Under the pieces are notes generated by a model. It ran no database searches. It had not been told where the DNA came from and saw nothing but the letters and a program-made list of their open reading frames with translations. Shown piece after piece: positions 13,322-21,669 of a stretch of DNA of 64,000 nt. The stretch is from positions 114,986 to 178,985 of the forward strand of contig CAJNDS010002283.1 in the NCBI GenBank assembly GCA_905221605.1. Direction: 5' to 3'. Both the position numbers and the translations under genes were made by a program. Source of the stretch: Symbiodinium natans (Eukaryota > Sar > Dinophyceae > Suessiales > Symbiodiniaceae). Every line of letters starts with the position of its first letter. Position 1 is the stretch's first letter.

Positions 13322-13391
13322 GCCGAGCCCTGGGGCCTTCGGCCGCCCCGCGCGCGGCGTGGCGCAAGCAGTGCGAGGAGCTGCGCTTGAG
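13322..13391 (+). CDS. GT49 gene, exon A6
   Basis: Acceptor AAGAG|G in phase 1, reading RALGPSAAPRAAWRKQC then EELRL. The GT donor at 13392 gives phase 2. A GA donor at 13375 (end 13374) would give phase 0 and fit exon A7 better. Variable loop region of the domain. Helical, Ala/Arg-rich. Confidence 0.45.
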
Positions 13392-14249
13392 GTTTGGGGG
13401 TTGGGGGTTTCTGGGGTTTCTGGGGTTTCTGGGGTTTAGGGTTTAGGGTTTAGGGCTTGGGGTTTAGGGTTTAGGGTTTAGGGCTTGGGGTTTAGGGTTT
13501 AGGGTTTAGGGCTTAGGGTTTGGGGTTTGGGTTTTGGGGTTTACGGGTTTCAGGGCTTGGGGGGTGAGTCAAGTTTCGGAGTTTGTCAGGCCGGGTTTTT
13601 GGGTAGCGTCTTAGAAAGTCTTGGGGTCAGGTTCATGGGTTTAGGGCTCCTGCAGAGGGGGTTTTTAAGATCCGCGGATCTTGGGATTTGAGGTCTAGCG
13701 TTTACAGCGTTGTGAAGTTTCTATTTCCGGATGTAGGGTTTGGGGTTTAGGTAAGAAGTCTGGTTCTGAATTTGGGCAGGCTGCTGGATTGATTGTCTTT
13801 TGGAACCCGAGACGCCGCAAGCCCCAAGCCAGACGGTGGTTCACCCCCTATATACTCCAAAGCGAAACCCTAAACCCCAAACCCTAAACCTGAAACCCCA
13901 ATCCCCAAACCTCAAGCCCTAAATCCTAAACCCTAAGTCCTAACCCTAAACCCTAAAGCCACAAGCCATAGCATATACTATAGGGGTCGGAATAGTTACT
14001 AATAGTATTACCTTATTGTCCCTTTATAAATATATCATAATGGCCCCCCCCAAAACCCTGTTCTAATTATTCAGGCCCCAAGATCAGGCTCTGAGTATTC
14101 TGAAGACCCTAAACCCTAAACCCTAAACCCTAAACCCTAAACCCTAAACCCTAAACCCTAAACCCTAAACCCTAAACCCTAAACCCTAAACCCTAAAGCC
14201 ACAAGGCACAAGCCATAGCCATAGCATATAGGCCTTGTGTGTTCTGAAG
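13392..14249. repeat. TTTAGGG then CCCTAAA arrays
   Basis: TTTAGGG/TTTGGGG repeats after exon A6 and CCCTAAA at 14107-14195 before exon A7, with a short unique middle that includes ACAAGCCATAGCATATA twice (about 13960 and 14209). Confidence 0.6.
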
Positions 14250-14304
14250 GACCTCTGCGCGGCCACGGAGGCCGAGGGGAGTCTAGGGAATCAGACGCCA
14301 CCGG
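14250..14304 (+). CDS. GT49 gene, exon A7
   Basis: Acceptor CTGAAG|G, phase 0, reading DLCAATEAEGSLGNQTPP. A GC donor (GCCAGT, 14305) leaves phase 1, matching exon A8. GTTTAGGG follows at 14309. The frame is open further upstream, so an alternative acceptor at 14231 would add six codons. Confidence 0.45.
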
Positions 14305-14647
14305 GCCAGTTTAGGGTTTAGGGTTTAGGGTTCGGCGGGTTTATAGGGTTTTTATTGGGGCTTTTGGGTTTAGAGGTTCAGGGTTTGTAGCGTTTGACGC
14401 AGGAGGTTTAGGGGGTTTGGGTCGTTTTAGGGTTTTAGGGCGTTCAGGGTTAAGGTTGCAAGGGCTTTTGGGTTTGGAGGTTTGGAGGTGTAGGGTTTAG
14501 GGTTCAGGGTTTAGGGTTTAGGATTTAGGATTTAGGGTTTAGGGTTTAGGGTTATGCCTACAAAAAAGCGGAGCTGGAACCCCAAACCCTCAACCCCAAA
14601 CCCCAAACCCGAAACCCTAAACCCTAAACCCTAAACCCTACGTGCAG

Positions 14648-14742
14648 AAGCGGGGAAATTGCCGGGGGAGGCCCAGCATCCGGGGGTCCGGCTCGAGCTG
14701 CTGCTGCTGGAGTGGACCTCTGAGGAGGATGCCTTCTACCCC
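14648..14742 (+). CDS. GT49 gene, exon A8
   Basis: Acceptor GTGCAG, phase 1. Reads GKLPGEAQHPGVRLELLLLE then WTSEEDAFYP. The frame meets TGA at 14746, but a GC donor (GCCTGA) at 14743 joins it in phase 0 to VNALRN in the next exon. This rebuilds the family motif F-Y-P-V-N-x-L-R-N. If unspliced, it would instead be a terminal exon. Confidence 0.58.
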
Positions 14743-15222
14743 GCCTGAAACTCAAGACTTCCGAAACCAGGGGGTAGGGTTAGGGGTTTGGGGTTTAGGG
14801 TTTAGGGTTTAGGGTTGAGGGTTTAGGGTTTGGGGTTTAAACCTACTCGGAGCCTCTTGGGCAGCCATACCTGGCATTTTGAGCAAGGTATTCATAGGTC
14901 ATTTAGGGGTACGCCCTATTTGTTATTTTAATGTCGGGTCGGGTTGGGTGCAGCTGGCGCTTCGGGTTTGGGGTTTGGGTTATAGTGTTTTTAAGGGAGG
15001 GGGTTCAAGGGGAGTATGTAAGCCAATGTTCCCTAATACTCCCCACCACTCCCTACGGCTCCCTGAGAACATCCGCCGTCAATTCCCCCCCGAGGCCTAC
15101 AACTGTAGTGTTGGGTGTTTAGGGGTTCAGGAGTGTGGCTTCCCTCAACCCTAAACCCTAAACCTTGCACCCTCAACCCTAAACCCTACACCCGAAACCC
15201 CAAACCCCCCAACCGTGCCGAG

Positions 15223-15275
15223 GTCAATGCACTCCGGAACTTCGCCCTCGCGCGGGCGAAGCGCTTCGAGCGGCT
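15223..15275 (+). CDS. GT49 gene, exon A9 (VNALRN motif)
   Basis: Acceptor CCGAG|G, phase 0, reading VN-ALRN-FALARAKRFERL. This is the conserved Pro/Val-Asn-x-Leu-Arg-Asn helix of GT49. Donor GTGCTG at 15276, phase 2, completes Leu with exon A10. The left flank is CCCTAAA/CCCCAAA and the right flank TTTAGGG. Confidence 0.65.
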
Positions 15276-15618
15276 GTGCTGGGTGGGAATTTAGGGTTTA
15301 GGGTTTAGGGTTTAGGGTTTAGGGTTTAGGGTTTAGGGTTTAGGGTTTAGCAGTTCAGGGATTGGGGGTCTGGTGTTTAGGCTCCAGGGGGCTGAGGGTG
15401 TGAGGTGTAGTGGTTGATGCTTAGGGGTTTTTGCTAGGGCTGCAGGGTTTCCCAGAGGTTTTGGGTTCGCACTGAAGTTGTAGACTTCTCCTTGCACCCG
15501 AACCCGCCGAACACCCTAAGCCCTCAAAATCCTCCCTAGACCCTGGACGCCAGACCCAAAGCGCTAACCTTTAAATCTGCAGAACCCCCAAAACCCCTTG
15601 AACCCCAAACCCTAAACC

Positions 15619-15671
<53 letters not shown>

Positions 15672-15722
15672 ACCCTAAACCCTAAACCCTAAGCCCTAAA
15701 CCCCTAAACCCTAAACTCCGAG

Positions 15723-15789
15723 GCTCGTGCTGCAGCTGGACGTGGATTTCCTGCCCTCCAAGGGTCTCCAGCAGCTTCTGGAGACGGAG
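15723..15789 (+). CDS. GT49 gene, exon A10 (DxD motif)
   Basis: Acceptor CCGAG|G, phase 2. Reads LVLQLDVDFLPSKGLQQLLE. The DVD triplet (15739-15747) is the metal-binding DxD motif of GT-A glycosyltransferases and, with FLP, is typical of GT49. Donor GTGCTG at 15790, phase 0. The frame would end at TGA at 15801 if unspliced. Confidence 0.7.
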
Positions 15790-16564
15790 GTGCTGAGGAA
15801 GTGAGGAAGTTGAGGGGAGGGGTTTAGGGTTGAGGGTTTAGGGTTTAGGGTTCAGGGTTTAGGGTTTAGGGGTTTAGGGGTTGAGGTGTTGAGGGTTTGG
15901 GGTTTAGGGTTCAGGGGTTTAGGGTGCAGGGGCTTACGGTTGAGGAGTTGATGGGTTCAGGGTTCAGGGGTTTGCGGTTGAGGGGTTGAGGGGTTGAGGG
16001 GTTGAGGGGTTTAGGCTTGAGGGTTGATGGGTTTGACGTGTAGGGATAGGGGAAGGGTTCAGGGTTCAGGGTCCAGGGCTATCTAGACCTCCACGAACGG
16101 GGTCGTAGTTTGATGGGCGGGGAACGGTGGGTCTAGTCAGCCTTCAAGTGTTAACGTTGAGTTTAGAGTTTAGCGTGGAAGTTGAAGGTGCAATTTGTTG
16201 GATGCATGGCTCAAGGTCTATTGATTTCGCATCTTCATCCATAAGTGGGCCGTGAGCTTCGCTGCGAAAAGCTCAACTCGCCACAGCGTCTCATGGTGTC
16301 TCCACACAGTATGGCACTTACGAGTAATGTAGTTTTCCACGTGCTCATCGCATCGGATCCTCCCATGCTCGGGGCAGAAGCCGGAGAAGCCCAAACACCC
16401 GAAACCCTAAACCCTAAACCCTAAAACCTAAAACCTAAAACCTAAACCCTAAACCCTAAACCCTAAACCCTAAACCCTAAACCCTAAACCCTAAACCCTA
16501 AACCCTAAACCCTCAACCCTCAACCCTCAACCCTCAACCCTAAACCCTAAACCCTAAACCCCAG

Positions 16565-16660
16565 GCGGCCGGCCTGTGCCTCCTCCCTGCAGCGCAGCTC
16601 TCGGGACCCTCCCTGGTGGCGGTCGTCATCCCGGCCCTGGAGCCGGTGGAGTCCCAGGAG
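16565..16660 (+). CDS. GT49 gene, exon A11
   Basis: Acceptor CCCCAG|G, phase 0. Reads AAGLCLLPAAQLSGPSLVAV then VIPALEPVESQE. The V-I-P-A-x-E string is the family motif that follows DxD. Donor GTGGGT runs straight into TTTAGGG repeats. Phase 0/0. Confidence 0.68.
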
Positions 16661-17039
16661 GTGGGTTTAGGGTTTAGGGTTTAGGGTGTAGGGTTTAGGG
16701 TTTAGGGTTTAGGGTTTAGGGTTTAGGGTCTAGGGTTTAGGGTTTAGGGTTTAGGGTTTAGGGTTCAGGGTTCAGGGTTCAGGGCTTAGGGCTGTAGGGT
16801 TTAGGGCTGCAGTCAGCCCCAACACCCCAGCCTCAGCCCTCAACTCGCAACCCTGAACCCTAACCACAAAACCTGACATGCAGCGAAGGGCCCTTAAACC
16901 CTAAACCCTACACCCTAAACCTTCAACCCTAAACCCTAAACCCTAAACCCTAAACCCTAAACCCTAAACCCTAAACCCTAAACCCTAAACCCTAAACCCT
17001 AAACCCTAAACCCTAAACCCTAAACCCCCCCAAAAAGAG

Positions 17040-17147
17040 GCCTGGGCTTTGGGCCTGGCGCCTGGGACCTGGGACGCCTCCGCCGCGCGCCATGCCCTGC
17101 GACGGGGCGAGCTGAGGCCAATGGCCTGGCTCCAGCCCCTTGGGGGG
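17040..17147 (+). CDS. GT49 gene, exon A12; the LINE lies in the following intron
   Basis: Acceptor AAGAG|G, phase 0. Reads ASAARHALRRGELRPMAWLQ in its second half, matching the family pattern of a helix ending in R-G-x-x-R-P-F/M. The donor GT is the start of GTTTAGGG. The following intron reaches 27413 and contains the retrotransposon. Confidence 0.66.
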
Positions 17148-17424
17148 GTTTAGGGTTTAGGGTTTAGGGTTTAGGGTTTAGGGTTTAGGGTTTTGGGGGG
17201 ACCTTATTGGGGTCTTGATTCTAAGGGAACCCTACTATTTGGAGGGTGTATGTTAGGTGGCCCTTACTTTCGTAAACCCCCATATGGGTTTTTGGTTGAA
17301 GGGGTTGGGTTTAGGGTTTAGGGTGTAGAGTTTCGGGTTCAGAGTGTAGGGTTTAGGGTTGGGGGTTTGGGGTTTAGTGTATAGGGTTTAGGGTTTAGGG
17401 TTAGGGCGCAGGGTTCAGGGCTTG
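17148..17424. repeat. Intron start: TTTAGGG repeats and a dispersed short repeat
   Basis: TTTAGGG copies at 17148-17190. Next comes a roughly 100-bp segment (17197-17298) related to one at about 47010-47110 and, inverted, at about 60215-60305. Degenerate TTTAGGG repeats then run up to the LINE insertion point. Confidence 0.6.
17411..17424. repeat. Left copy of probable target-site duplication
   Basis: GGGTTCAGGGCTTG, repeated exactly at 26641-26654 on the other side of the LINE. Because such telomere-like words are common here, chance is not excluded, but the positions fit both element ends. Confidence 0.5.
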
Positions 17425-17493
17425 AGCCCTTTGGCCCGAGCGCCTTCCAGTGGCCGGGCTGTGCAGACTGAGTTTCGGGGGTTTAGGTTCGCC

Positions 17494-20400
17494 ATGGAGT
17501 TCGAACCCGCGTGGCTTTCCCCTGGAGTTGAGAGAGGGTCGGTCCTCTTTACTGTTCGGGACACTTGTGGCGATGGCATTGCATTTTCTGGTTACACCTG
17601 GCCTCTTGGAACTCCGCTGAAGGTACAGTTTGCTAGTAGTGCAGAGCCAATTCACAGGGGCGATACAGTATGCATCTTGGACTTCTCAATTGCAGTTGAG
17701 GACACTTGCATCGTCATGTTTCAGGAGCATGAGTCGTCTTGGTTCGTACATGAGGCATTGTGTGGGATGAAGCTTCTTCATGTTAAGGAACTTTGCAGTG
17801 GTCTTGGTGCGTTGGGCAAGGGTGCAGAATTCTTAGGGTTCCAGGTGGTTGCCATGTGCGAATTGCAACAGCCGACCTTGTCGGTTGCTGGGCTCTCCAC
17901 CCGAGCCGCACTTGTGCATGGATCAGTTCAGGATCCTCGTGTGATTCAGGACCTTTGGCAGGCCTGCCCTGGCCCGTGCATAGTCTGTGCTGGCTTTCCT
18001 TGCCAGCCTGACCAGCAAGGTGCCCTTGACTCCAGAGCAGAAGTGCTCCCGTCGTGCCTCCGTGCTTCGTTGTTCTTGCAAGCCCAGGTCATAGTCTTTG
18101 AGTGTGTGGAACCTGCCTCCAGGCATGCTTGGGTTCGTGCTCAGTTGCAAGCGTTCTGTGCCCACACAGGGTTCGCCATGCGAGAGGTCATCCTTGACCT
18201 CAAGGATGTTTGGGTCTCTTGTAGGCTTAGATGGTTGGTGGTTCTTAGTGCCCCTGGTTTCCCGGCTCCCCAGCTTGAAGCTTGGCCTTGTGACGCCGCG
18301 GCTCTGTCGGTCTCGCAAGTTCTAAACTCATTCTGCCAAATTCCAGAGGAGGTTCACCAGCTTAGGTTGGACGAGGAAGAGGTTCACGCGCTGCAGGCTC
18401 ACAAGCCCCTTTCTGCGTATGCCATTCGGTTGGAGGGCAAGGCGCCCACAGCGCTCCACTCGTGGGGGTCTCACACACGTGCCTGCCCTTGTGGCTGTCG
18501 ACTGCGACCCTTTGGTGAGGAGCTTGCAATGGGGGCTTCAGCGTTACTTGTGCCGCTCGAGTCAACTGGGCTCTACCGTCACTTGAGGCCACCCGAGTTG
18601 GCATTGCTCAATGGTCTTAGCCCGGCCCTTTCCTTTGGAAGCAACCTACGCTTGGCTGATTGCCTGATTGGGCAGCTTACCTCGCCCCTGCAGTCTGGTT
18701 GGGTGTTTGCGTCTCTGCTGCCATCCTTGCAGTTGCTTGATGTGCCTGTCATGTCTCTTGAGCCTCACCAAGCTCTCCAGTGCATGCGTGACTCGCTGTG
18801 CCGTGATGCTGTTGAATGTGGGCTCCTTGTGCAAGAGTTGCCTGCTGCTCAGCCCTACCCGTCTGGCCCGAGCGGCCGAGTTCAGCATGCTGCTCCTGCA
18901 ACTCTGGAGGTGCCGCTCAACCAGGACATTCGCATCTGCCTTCGTGTTCCTGTTGCTGGTCCTGTGGGCATCTTGCTTGACGCCATTGCTGACACCACAG
19001 GCCATGTTGTGACTCAGGTTGCCAACCCGAAAGGTGACATTCTCTGCCGGCGTGATTACCTGAAGGCTGGGGATGAGTTCTGCTTAATGGTTCCCTTTCA
19101 GCCAGCGTCAGCGTGGCGTGACTTGACAGTCACTGTGCCCTCACTGGGGGTTCTGCGGAGGGCCCTGTCTCCTTCATTGCCAGCTTCCCGTCGCTTGGCC
19201 ATGCTTGAAGAGCAGGATGCTTGGCTTGCTGATGATCAGGTTCAGGCCTGCCTCCTTGCCATTGCTCGTGATGCCGACAAGCCTGTGTTGGTCATTGACC
19301 CGGTTGCTGCCACCTATGCCCTTAAGACTCAAGATCCTCAGTGGTTGCAATCGCCCTCTGCGTGTCTCCCGGCAGACAGTCATGTCATCACTCTTGTGCT
19401 GTCCAAGGGCCACTGGATTGCCTTTCATTGGCAAGTTGTCATCGGGGCTGTTTTTGCCTGGGCCAGCGAGTTGGACCGATTCCAAGACGCCATTGACGGC
19501 ATGCATTCCCTCTTTGCCAGGGCTTTTGGGTTTAGGTCCTCTTCCTTTCGGTTTAGGTTTGGGTCCCCTAGTGCCTCTTTTCCCCCCCCAGGCTGCTGCG
19601 GCCCTGTTGCGCTTGCTGGCTTGTGGGCCCAGGTTGTTGGTGCGCCGCCGCTGCCTTTGCAAGACGTGGTTCAGTGCATTGCGCGATTGCTTCGGGAGTT
19701 TGCAGATGAGCTCCAGCGTGGCGGGCTGCTTCGTGCCCCCTTGCTTCTTGGTGGCACCACTGCCTTTCTTGAGCATGGCCTTGCTTCCTTGCTTAAGTCA
19801 AAAGGTGTGCTGTCGGATCAGGCTGCTGAGCGAGCCCGTGCTGGCATCCAACGCCTCACGGCGTCGGCTATTCAAAATGCCATGTTGTCTAACAACCCTT
19901 GGCGTCAACTCAAGCAGCTGGCTTCAGGAGCTTCACCCCCTTTTCAGTGGGTACTTCCGTCTGAGCTTCAGGCGCAAATTGCACTGCGGGCTGCCGTGAC
20001 CGAACCTGTGCCTCCCAAGGGCAAAGCCAAGCGCAAGGTCACCGCTCGGGCCATGTCGTCTGCCTCTGCTGTTGGCAACCATGTCCCAACTCCTCAACAG
20101 ATCTCGGTTCCTCATGGTGTCTTTGAGTGCGATGGCGAGCCACTTGGTCAACTTGACCTTTCCCAGGTTGGCCCCTCCAGCTCGGGCGTTGTTCTTCTTG
20201 ATGTCGCGACGGCTGCTCCGTACATGCACCTGCAGAAGCCGGTCTCTTCTGGACCTCTGGCTCTCTTGGTCCTTGGTCGCCTTGACCCCGCTTCCGTTAA
20301 GACACCTAGTGCCTTGGTCAGGTTTCAAGCCGCCTGCAGCGCGTCGGGTGACCCTGTGCTTCTGTCAGCCATCATGCTTCAGATTGGTGACCGGAAGGTG

Positions 20401-21651
20401 CAGAAGCATGTGCCAGCCAACCAGGCTGTCCTTGAGGTTGCGCCGTCGGCGGTCATTCGGGTCAATGTGTTTAGGGATTCCCTGCAGCTCCCGTGGGAGG
20501 TCATTGTCAAAGCGCCTGTCAAGGCCATAGTTGACTCTTGTGAGCCCTTGCAAACGTGCACAGCCTTGGGATGCGAGTGTTCTCGCTGGCACGTCACTTC
20601 TCCACAAGACCCAGACGCTTTGCTTGAAGTCTGGGGCAGACACTTTGGCTCCACGCAGTTCCGTGCCATGGCCCCTGCTGATGCAGAGGTCTTTTCGGTT
20701 TACCTTAGGGTGCCTGCTGCCCTTGAGCGCAAGGTTCTTCTTCTTTCCGGCCTTGGCGGCTTCTTCTTTGAGCCTCGCGCGCCTGATTCTCGCAAGCCTG
20801 CGGAGGGGTATCAGGTCATCTGGCTCCCCAAGGCTGGGCTTCACGAGGCCACCCTCATCCGGCAGAGTCACTCTATGGTGCTTGGGCTTGCCCGTGTCGC
20901 TGCGAGATATGGCGTTCGCTGCCCTACTGAGCATGCTGAGAAGCTGCATCAGCTACTTCGACCTGGGGTGCCGTTCCTTGCGGCCACGGTTGTTCGCCAC
21001 TTTCATGCTGGACCTTTCCCTTTTGGCACGCAACGTCAGGCCATTGCTCGTGCCTTCTCTCACTTATCCTGGGTTGCAAAGCCACTTCAGCCCTTGCCGG
21101 GTGCTACGGACGGGGGTCTGTGGTGGGCCGTCCAGGCCAATGAGGCTCCCCCGCAAGCTGTGTTGTTCACTCAGCATGGTGAAATTTTGGTGACGGAAGT
21201 GCGCTCAGGCGCTGGCTCTCCTGCGCAACCTCCTGCCACTGTGGTGGCTGCCAAGCCGACCTTGCGTTCACTCCAAGCTCCTGCGCCAGCAACGGTTGAC
21301 CCTGACCCCCTCCAAACTGAGGACCCGTGGCAGCAGTATCTGACAGCCAAAGGAGCCACCGAGCGGTCATCGTCGTCCACTGGCCCTGCTGCTGCATCTC
21401 AGCCCGACCTTACCAAGCTTGCCGCTCAAATTGAGCACAACGTGCTGCAGAAGGTCTCCTCTCAGGTACAGGCTGCGTCCGGTGAGGTTGGTGCCAGAGT
21501 CTCGGCCCTTGAAACTCAGGTCCAGGGCATTCAATCCAAGGTTGAGTCCCAAGAGAGCACTTTGAGGTCCCTCTTTGCCGACCAAATGAGTCAAATCGAG
21601 GCCTTGTTGGGATCCAAGCGCCGAGCTGTCGAGAGAGAGCCAGTCTCTTGA
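17494..21651 (+). CDS. LINE ORF1 with cytosine-5 DNA methyltransferase domain
   Basis: 1385 codons from the first ATG in a good context (GCCATGG); the frame is open back to 17392 without an ATG. Residues about 95-415 form a C5-methyltransferase. Motif I is ELCSGLGALGKG (99-110). Motif IV is GFPCQP with catalytic Cys170. Motif VI is altered (FECVEP in place of ENV). Motif VIII is RLRW (244-247). A target-recognition region with CPCGCRL follows, then motif IX/X-like HLRPPELALLNG and LIGQLTSPLQSG. Residues about 570-720 have WLADDQV, GHW (His640) and CCGPVAL, resembling a CE-clan cysteine peptidase. This part is tentative. The middle has CTALGCECSRWH, a possible zinc site. The C-terminus (about 1305-1375) is a coiled coil, as in many LINE ORF1 proteins. 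The inferred role is RNP formation plus methylation of its own DNA copies. The next ORF continues in the same frame after one TGA. Confidence 0.85.
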   Translation: MEFEPAWLSPGVERGSVLFTVRDTCGDGIAFSGYTWPLGTPLKVQFASSAEPIHRGDTVCILDFSIAVEDTCIVMFQEHESSWFVHEALCGMKLLHVKELCSGLGALGKGAEFLGFQVVAMCELQQPTLSVAGLSTRAALVHGSVQDPRVIQDLWQACPGPCIVCAGFPCQPDQQGALDSRAEVLPSCLRASLFLQAQVIVFECVEPASRHAWVRAQLQAFCAHTGFAMREVILDLKDVWVSCRLRWLVVLSAPGFPAPQLEAWPCDAAALSVSQVLNSFCQIPEEVHQLRLDEEEVHALQAHKPLSAYAIRLEGKAPTALHSWGSHTRACPCGCRLRPFGEELAMGASALLVPLESTGLYRHLRPPELALLNGLSPALSFGSNLRLADCLIGQLTSPLQSGWVFASLLPSLQLLDVPVMSLEPHQALQCMRDSLCRDAVECGLLVQELPAAQPYPSGPSGRVQHAAPATLEVPLNQDIRICLRVPVAGPVGILLDAIADTTGHVVTQVANPKGDILCRRDYLKAGDEFCLMVPFQPASAWRDLTVTVPSLGVLRRALSPSLPASRRLAMLEEQDAWLADDQVQACLLAIARDADKPVLVIDPVAATYALKTQDPQWLQSPSACLPADSHVITLVLSKGHWIAFHWQVVIGAVFAWASELDRFQDAIDGMHSLFARAFGFRSSSFRFRFGSPSASFPPPGCCGPVALAGLWAQVVGAPPLPLQDVVQCIARLLREFADELQRGGLLRAPLLLGGTTAFLEHGLASLLKSKGVLSDQAAERARAGIQRLTASAIQNAMLSNNPWRQLKQLASGASPPFQWVLPSELQAQIALRAAVTEPVPPKGKAKRKVTARAMSSASAVGNHVPTPQQISVPHGVFECDGEPLGQLDLSQVGPSSSGVVLLDVATAAPYMHLQKPVSSGPLALLVLGRLDPASVKTPSALVRFQAACSASGDPVLLSAIMLQIGDRKVQKHVPANQAVLEVAPSAVIRVNVFRDSLQLPWEVIVKAPVKAIVDSCEPLQTCTALGCECSRWHVTSPQDPDALLEVWGRHFGSTQFRAMAPADAEVFSVYLRVPAALERKVLLLSGLGGFFFEPRAPDSRKPAEGYQVIWLPKAGLHEATLIRQSHSMVLGLARVAARYGVRCPTEHAEKLHQLLRPGVPFLAATVVRHFHAGPFPFGTQRQAIARAFSHLSWVAKPLQPLPGATDGGLWWAVQANEAPPQAVLFTQHGEILVTEVRSGAGSPAQPPATVVAAKPTLRSLQAPAPATVDPDPLQTEDPWQQYLTAKGATERSSSSTGPAAASQPDLTKLAAQIEHNVLQKVSSQVQAASGEVGARVSALETQVQGIQSKVESQESTLRSLFADQMSQIEALLGSKRRAVEREPVS
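17776..18738 (+). other. C5-cytosine methyltransferase domain within ORF1
   Basis: Domain extent judged from motif I (SAM binding) through motif X. The catalytic Pro-Cys of motif IV is present and motif VIII keeps Arg-x-Arg. Motif VI lacks the Asn of the usual Glu-Asn-Val. Activity is likely but unproven from sequence. Confidence 0.82.
19201..19653 (+). other. Possible Ulp1-like (CE-clan) cysteine peptidase region in ORF1
   Basis: W-L-x-D-x-x-V near residue 577, a His-Trp pair (640-641) and a Cys-Gly-Pro context (702-704) occur in the order and spacing expected for the N-terminal strand, His and Cys of Ulp1-like peptidases. The acidic member of a triad is not obvious. Family assignment is a hypothesis. 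Confidence 0.35.
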
Positions 21652-21669
21652 TGGTGTGCAGGTGCGGGT
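21649..21669 (+). promoter_or_regulatory. In-frame TGA between ORF1 and ORF2
   Basis: ORF1 ends in TGA (21649-21651). The following codons (TGG TGT GCA GGT GCG GGT) stay open and run into ORF2 in the same frame. The stop overlaps an ATG (TGATG) that is in another frame and closes after about 34 codons. Possibilities are readthrough, reinitiation, or a single nonsense mutation in a once-continuous polyprotein. Confidence 0.6.

Larger units (their letters stand above)
14743..17039. repeat. Introns between exons A8 and A12
   Basis: Four introns of about 300-800 bp. Each starts with TTTAGGG-type repeats and ends with CCCTAAA-type arrays (for example 15300-15350, 15610-15715, 16400-16560, 16920-17030). 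A low-repeat piece at 16100-16380 has no recognised gene. Confidence 0.6.

Noticed and set aside
14743-14748. TGA at 14746 as the end of a first gene
   Set aside because: Splicing from a GC donor three bases earlier restores the conserved FYP-VNALRN motif, which a stop here would cut.
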